Notes under the pieces: generated by a model | Told to the model about the DNA's origin: nothing | The model's database searches: none | What the model saw: the letters and a program-made list of their open reading frames with translations, nothing else | Program-made: the position numbers and the translations under genes | Part shown: one piece after another, positions 13,980 to 17,452 of the stretch | Layout of the letters: every line of letters starts with the position of its first letter | Numbering within the stretch: the first letter of the stretch is position 1 | Assembly (NCBI GenBank): GCA_900548795.1 | Contig: URLT01000034.1 | Coordinates: 1 to 17,452, forward strand | Source of the DNA: an uncultured Eubacteriales bacterium | GTDB lineage: Bacteria > Bacillota > Clostridia > Oscillospirales > Oscillospiraceae | Direction: 5' to 3' | Length of the DNA: 17,452 nucleotides

Positions 13980-15516
13980 ACAAACCAAGCGCGGCAACGT
14001 GCTCAACCGCACCTTCACCGTCGTTTTACACAACTTTCTCTCTGCGGCGCGGCGGCTGATCTGGATCGTCGTGCTGCTGGCCGGGCTGGCAGGCGGCTTC
14101 ACCTTTTACCGCCGGAACGCAGCCTACACGCCGAGCTATTCCGCAAGTGCGGTCTTCATGGTGCGCGCCAACTACGCCGCAACGACGGACATTCTCAGCT
14201 ACAGCAACTATATGGACAAAAACGCCACGCAGCTTCTTGCGGCGGCCTTCCCCTACATCATCCAGAGCGAGACGACGCAGATGCTCCTGCGCCAATATCT
14301 GAAAACGGACACGGTCAACGGCACGGTCAGCTCGACCACTACGGCCGACACCGCCCTCTTCACGCTGACCGTGACGAGCAACAGCGCGCAGGACGCCTAT
14401 GACATTCTCAAGGCGATCATCGCCGTCTATCCGAACGCCGCCAGCAGCATCCTCGGCGACACGCAGATCCACATCATCAACGAGCCGTCCGCCCCGCCGG
14501 TCGTTCCCGTGAACCAAAACCATGCCAAGCAGGCCGGGCTGCGCACCGGCGCGCTCGTGCTGGCAGCCGGGTTGTTCCTGATCTTCCTGCTGTCGCTCTC
14601 GCGCCGCACCGTGCATTCCGCCGAGGATCTGCGCAAGCTCGTCAACCTCAAATGCATGGCCTATATCCCCTCGGTCAAGCTGAAGAAGCACTCCCGAAAG
14701 GACCGCCTGCATCTGACCATCACCAACCCGCATATTTCGCCCTCGTTCACCGAATCCATCCGCAACCTGCGCGTCAAGCTCATCAAGCAGATGGACGACC
14801 GGCGGCAAAAGGTGCTCGTCGTCACGAGCACCCTGCCGAACGAGGGAAAATCCACCGTCGCGACGAACCTCGCCCTCTCGCTGGCCTCCGAGGGCAAGCG
14901 CGTCATCCTGATCGACGGCGACCTGCGCAAGCAGACGCTCAAGGCCGGCATCGGCGTTTCCGAGCCGTCCGACGGTCTTGTGGAGATCCTTCAGAACACG
15001 GCGCAGAATTTCCGCCTGCTGAACGTTCCGGATTCCACGCTCCTGCTGCTCTCCGGCGACAGCACCTTCGACCAGCCGCAGGTGCTGCTGGATTCTCCGC
15101 GCATGAAGCAGGTCATCGAGCTGTTGCGCACCCGGATGGACTACGTCATCATCGACGCGCCGCCTGCGGGCATTCTCTCCGACGCGGCGACCATGGCCAA
15201 GCATGCCGACGCCGTGCTCTACGTCGTCCGGCAGGATATGGCCGCATCGACCCAGATCCTCAACTCGATCCAAGCGCTGTCCTCAAGCGGCGCAAACCTG
15301 ATCGGCTGCGTGCTGAACAAGACCCAAGTCGGCACCACGCGCAGCGGCTACGGCTCCAAATACGGCAACAGCTACGGCTACGGCTACAACTATGGCTATA
15401 AATACGCCGTTGGCTACGGCCGCCGCCACCGCTCCGGCTACGACGCGGGCGAGCCCGTCGGGGACGACCTGCTCTCGGAGGAGATCAGCCAAGCCGCCGA
15501 CCGAGCCGACGAATGA
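13972..15516 (+). CDS. BY-kinase 2: Wzz-like domain, tyrosine kinase and Tyr-rich tail
   Basis: This is a 514-residue paralogue of the preceding gene. Membrane helices lie at about 29-45 and 192-209 around a longer Wzz-like region (about 50-190) that ends in the typical PSAPPVVPVNQN proline-rich stretch. The kinase has Walker A PNEGKST (289-295, Lys293), Walker A' ILIDGDLRK (Asp315) and Walker B VIIDAPP (392-398). The tail at 459-490 holds about ten tyrosines but is less regular than in kinase 1, and it ends in an acidic stretch. The ATG at 13972 overlaps the kinase 1 stop by 8 bp, with AGGAGG 9 nt upstream, so translation is coupled. Both copies look catalytically complete. Two complete fused kinases in tandem are unusual; they may phosphorylate each other or form a mixed ring. 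Confidence 0.93.
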   Translation: MDEQTKRGNVLNRTFTVVLHNFLSAARRLIWIVVLLAGLAGGFTFYRRNAAYTPSYSASAVFMVRANYAATTDILSYSNYMDKNATQLLAAAFPYIIQSETTQMLLRQYLKTDTVNGTVSSTTTADTALFTLTVTSNSAQDAYDILKAIIAVYPNAASSILGDTQIHIINEPSAPPVVPVNQNHAKQAGLRTGALVLAAGLFLIFLLSLSRRTVHSAEDLRKLVNLKCMAYIPSVKLKKHSRKDRLHLTITNPHISPSFTESIRNLRVKLIKQMDDRRQKVLVVTSTLPNEGKSTVATNLALSLASEGKRVILIDGDLRKQTLKAGIGVSEPSDGLVEILQNTAQNFRLLNVPDSTLLLLSGDSTFDQPQVLLDSPRMKQVIELLRTRMDYVIIDAPPAGILSDAATMAKHADAVLYVVRQDMAASTQILNSIQALSSSGANLIGCVLNKTQVGTTRSGYGSKYGNSYGYGYNYGYKYAVGYGRRHRSGYDAGEPVGDDLLSEEISQAADRADE

Positions 15517-15544
15517 GCCGTCTCTTCCGAAGGGAGGCGCCGAT

Positions 15545-17293
15545 ATGGCTCTGATCAAAAAAATATCCCGCCGCATCAAGGACGGCACGCTCCGCAACAC
15601 CATCCTTGAAACGCGCTGGATCTATCGCCACACCCGCGCCTATTGGAAGGCCGTTCTGCTCTACACGGTGCTCGGCCTTTGCGCCACCGGCCTGAGCATG
15701 GTCATTGCGCTGGCCTCCAAGTCGCTGACCAACGCGATCATCTCGCGCAGCGGCCACGCCGTGCTGCGCATGGGCATCTGCGTCGTCGCGCTGGGGCTGG
15801 TCAACGTTTTGCTCTCGGCGATCATCGGCCGCTTTTCCGCAAAGATCAACTATCGCATCTCCAACGAGCTTCGCGAGGAGGTCTTCGGCGTCTTTCTGAA
15901 CACCGAGTGGCAGTCGCTTCAGGAATATCGCTCGGGCGACCTGCTCTCGCGCATCAACACCGACGTGACGACCGTCGCCGCCAGCGTGCTCGGCTGGATC
16001 CCGACGCTGATCCTCAAGCTGACGCAGTTCGTTGCCTCGCTGGTGCTCATTCTCTGCTACGACCCGACCATGGCGCTCATGGCGCTGCTGACCGCGCCCG
16101 TCACCCTGCTGGCAGCCAAGCCGCTCATGGGGAAAATGCGGCGCTTCAGCCGCAAAATGCGCGACGTCAACAGCCAGATGATCTCCTTCCATGAGGAGGC
16201 GCTGCAAAATGCGCAGAGCATCAAGGCCTTTAACCTTGTCGACACCTTTCTCGACCGGCTGCGCCGCGTGCAGGAGCTGTACTACAACACCTCGATGGAT
16301 TTCAACCGTCTGACCGTGTTCAACACCTCCCTGCTCTCGGCCTGCGGCATCGTCGTCAGCTATCTCTGCCTCGGCTGGGGCGCCTACCGGCTCTATCTCG
16401 GCGCGATCGACTACGGCACGATGGTGCTGTTCATGCAGCTTGCGGGCTATCTCTCCTCCGCGCTGACCGCTCTCATCAAGCTCGTGCCCTCTGCGATCGA
16501 CTGCACCGTCGCAGCGCAGCGCATCATGACGATCTTCGATCTTCCGCGCGAAACGCATCGGGACGAGGACGCCGCGCGGCAAATGCTCCTCTCCGGCGAG
16601 CCGATCACCGTCCGCGTCGACCGGCTCGATTTCGGCTATCACCGCCGCGAGGCGACGCTCCGCAATGTCTGCCTGACCGTCCCGCCGTATCACACGGTCG
16701 CCGTGGTCGGCGCGTCCGGCGCGGGCAAGACCACCCTGTTTCGCCTGATGCTCGGTCTGCTCCGCCCGGACGGCGGACGCGCCGTGCTCTGCGCCGGCGG
16801 GCAGGAGCTTCCGCTCTCGCCCTCCACGCGTCAGTTTTTCTCCTACGTGCCGCAGGACAACGTCATTTTCTCCGGCACCGTCGAGGAGACTCTGCGTCTG
16901 GTCAAGCCCAACGCAACCGAGGAGCAGCTTTGGGACGCGCTGCGAACCGCCTGCGCCGATCAATTCGTCCGTGCGCTCCCGCAGGGGCTGCAAACGCCGC
17001 TGCGCGAGCGCGGCGGCTCGCTCTCCGAGGGGCAGAATCAGCGGCTGGCCATTGCCCGCGCCGTGCTCGCAGACGCGCCGATCCTGCTGCTCGACGAGGT
17101 CACCTCGGCGCTGGATTTGGACACCGAGCGGCAGGTGCTGCACAATATCTCCGCCCTGCACCGCAAGACCTGCATCCTCTCGACCCACCGGCCGAGCGTG
17201 CTGTCGCTCTGCAACAGCGTCTACCGCATCCGCGACGGACGTCTCGAGCCGCTGCCGCAGGAGGAGCTGCATCGAATGCAGTCCGGCAGCTGA
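15545..17293 (+). CDS. ABC half-transporter (permease fused to ATPase)
   Basis: This is a 582-residue type IV ABC exporter half, presumably a homodimer. The membrane domain covers about residues 30-320 with around six helices. The ATPase has Walker A GASGAGKT (389-396), Q-loop YVPQDN (Gln437), signature LSEGQ (493-497), Walker B ILLLDEVTSALD (catalytic Glu518) and H-loop STHR (His548), so it should be active. The fold is of the MsbA/lipid- or peptide-exporter type; the substrate cannot be read from sequence. The ATG at 15545 has GGGAGG 7 nt upstream and is 28 bp after kinase 2, in the same operon. A hairpin terminator follows. It likely exports or flips the substrate controlled by the kinase-phosphatase pair; this is inference from context. 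Confidence 0.92.
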   Translation: MALIKKISRRIKDGTLRNTILETRWIYRHTRAYWKAVLLYTVLGLCATGLSMVIALASKSLTNAIISRSGHAVLRMGICVVALGLVNVLLSAIIGRFSAKINYRISNELREEVFGVFLNTEWQSLQEYRSGDLLSRINTDVTTVAASVLGWIPTLILKLTQFVASLVLILCYDPTMALMALLTAPVTLLAAKPLMGKMRRFSRKMRDVNSQMISFHEEALQNAQSIKAFNLVDTFLDRLRRVQELYYNTSMDFNRLTVFNTSLLSACGIVVSYLCLGWGAYRLYLGAIDYGTMVLFMQLAGYLSSALTALIKLVPSAIDCTVAAQRIMTIFDLPRETHRDEDAARQMLLSGEPITVRVDRLDFGYHRREATLRNVCLTVPPYHTVAVVGASGAGKTTLFRLMLGLLRPDGGRAVLCAGGQELPLSPSTRQFFSYVPQDNVIFSGTVEETLRLVKPNATEEQLWDALRTACADQFVRALPQGLQTPLRERGGSLSEGQNQRLAIARAVLADAPILLLDEVTSALDLDTERQVLHNISALHRKTCILSTHRPSVLSLCNSVYRIRDGRLEPLPQEELHRMQSGS

Positions 17294-17304
17294 GATAAAA
17301 TAGA

Positions 17305-17345
17305 AAAAACAACGAGCCGTTTTTCACAACGGCTCGTTGTCTTTG
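17305..17345 (+). terminator. Terminator of the BY-kinase operon
   Basis: CAACGAGCCGT (17310-17320) and ACGGCTCGTTG (17329-17339) form an 11-bp stem with an 8-nt loop, preceded by A6 and followed by a short, interrupted T-run (TCTTTG). It starts about 12 bp after the ABC stop, closing the operon after five genes. Confidence 0.75.
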
Positions 17346-17371
17346 ATGCCACAGGCAGAGCAGACTTATAC

Positions 17372-17452
17372 TAGGGAACCTCTGAATAAATCGGCATCGG
17401 CGCTCAGCGGGTCTTTTGCCCCAACTTTTCGGTTTGAAAATCTTGAAATACG
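17372..17452. repeat. MITE-like palindromic repeat, copy 2, cut by the window edge
   Basis: TAGGGAACCTCTGAATAAAT begins a stretch matching 10473-10553 at 74 of 81 positions in the same orientation, with no gaps. The right half lies beyond the window. Together with copy 1 it brackets the five-gene operon. Confidence 0.8.

Noticed and set aside
12390..14102. 570-codon minus-strand frame opposite kinase 1
   Set aside because: The Val/Ala/Ile repeats are merely the complement of the Gly-Tyr codons. The plus strand carries the kinase motifs.
15485..17272. 595-codon minus-strand frame opposite the ABC transporter
   Set aside because: No domain and a skewed composition; the plus strand has every ABC ATPase motif.

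Overview
The window reads as chromosomal DNA of a high-GC, Gram-positive member of the Clostridia. I infer Oscillospiraceae (Oscillibacter/Dysosmobacter-like), because DUF3842, DUF378, an ECF S component, an SGNH-DUF4358-MBOAT-DHHW cassette and CpsB-type signalling genes occur together, with strong GGAGG ribosome sites and frequent TTG/GTG starts. No rRNA, tRNA, CRISPR array, prophage or transposase gene was seen.

Region 1 (1-1600): a DUF1015 gene runs leftward off the window, and a small DUF378 membrane protein runs rightward to a bidirectional terminator. Region 2 (1613-5720): a four-gene leftward operon encodes an SGNH lipoprotein, a DUF4358 protein, an MBOAT acyltransferase and a DHHW protein. 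Together they look like a machine that O-acylates a polymer outside the cell. Region 3 (5820-7581): ybaB-recR lies downstream of a LacA-type acetyltransferase gene, and its promoter sits at the 3' end of that gene. Region 4 (7553-8889): DUF3842 and an ECF-transporter S component read rightward. The ECF gene follows a structured leader whose pairings look like an unassigned riboswitch. Region 5 (8890-10411): type I gap and a 55-residue membrane protein read leftward, each with its own promoter.

Region 6 (10473-17452) is the most unusual. A rightward operon encodes a CpsB-type phosphotyrosine phosphatase, a membrane-anchored Ig-like protein, two consecutive BY-kinases (each Wzz-like plus kinase plus tyrosine-rich tail, overlapping by 8 bp) and an ABC half-transporter, and ends at a hairpin terminator. 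It contains no glycosyltransferase, flippase or polymerase. Two same-orientation copies of a short palindromic MITE-like repeat bracket it. The phosphatase presumably resets the kinase tails, the kinases and Ig-like protein span the membrane, and the ABC protein exports or flips an unknown substrate.

Seven of nine promoters found by eye have a TTGC-type -35 (mostly TTGCAA) and exactly 17 bp to the -10, which suggests a lineage-specific sigma-A preference.
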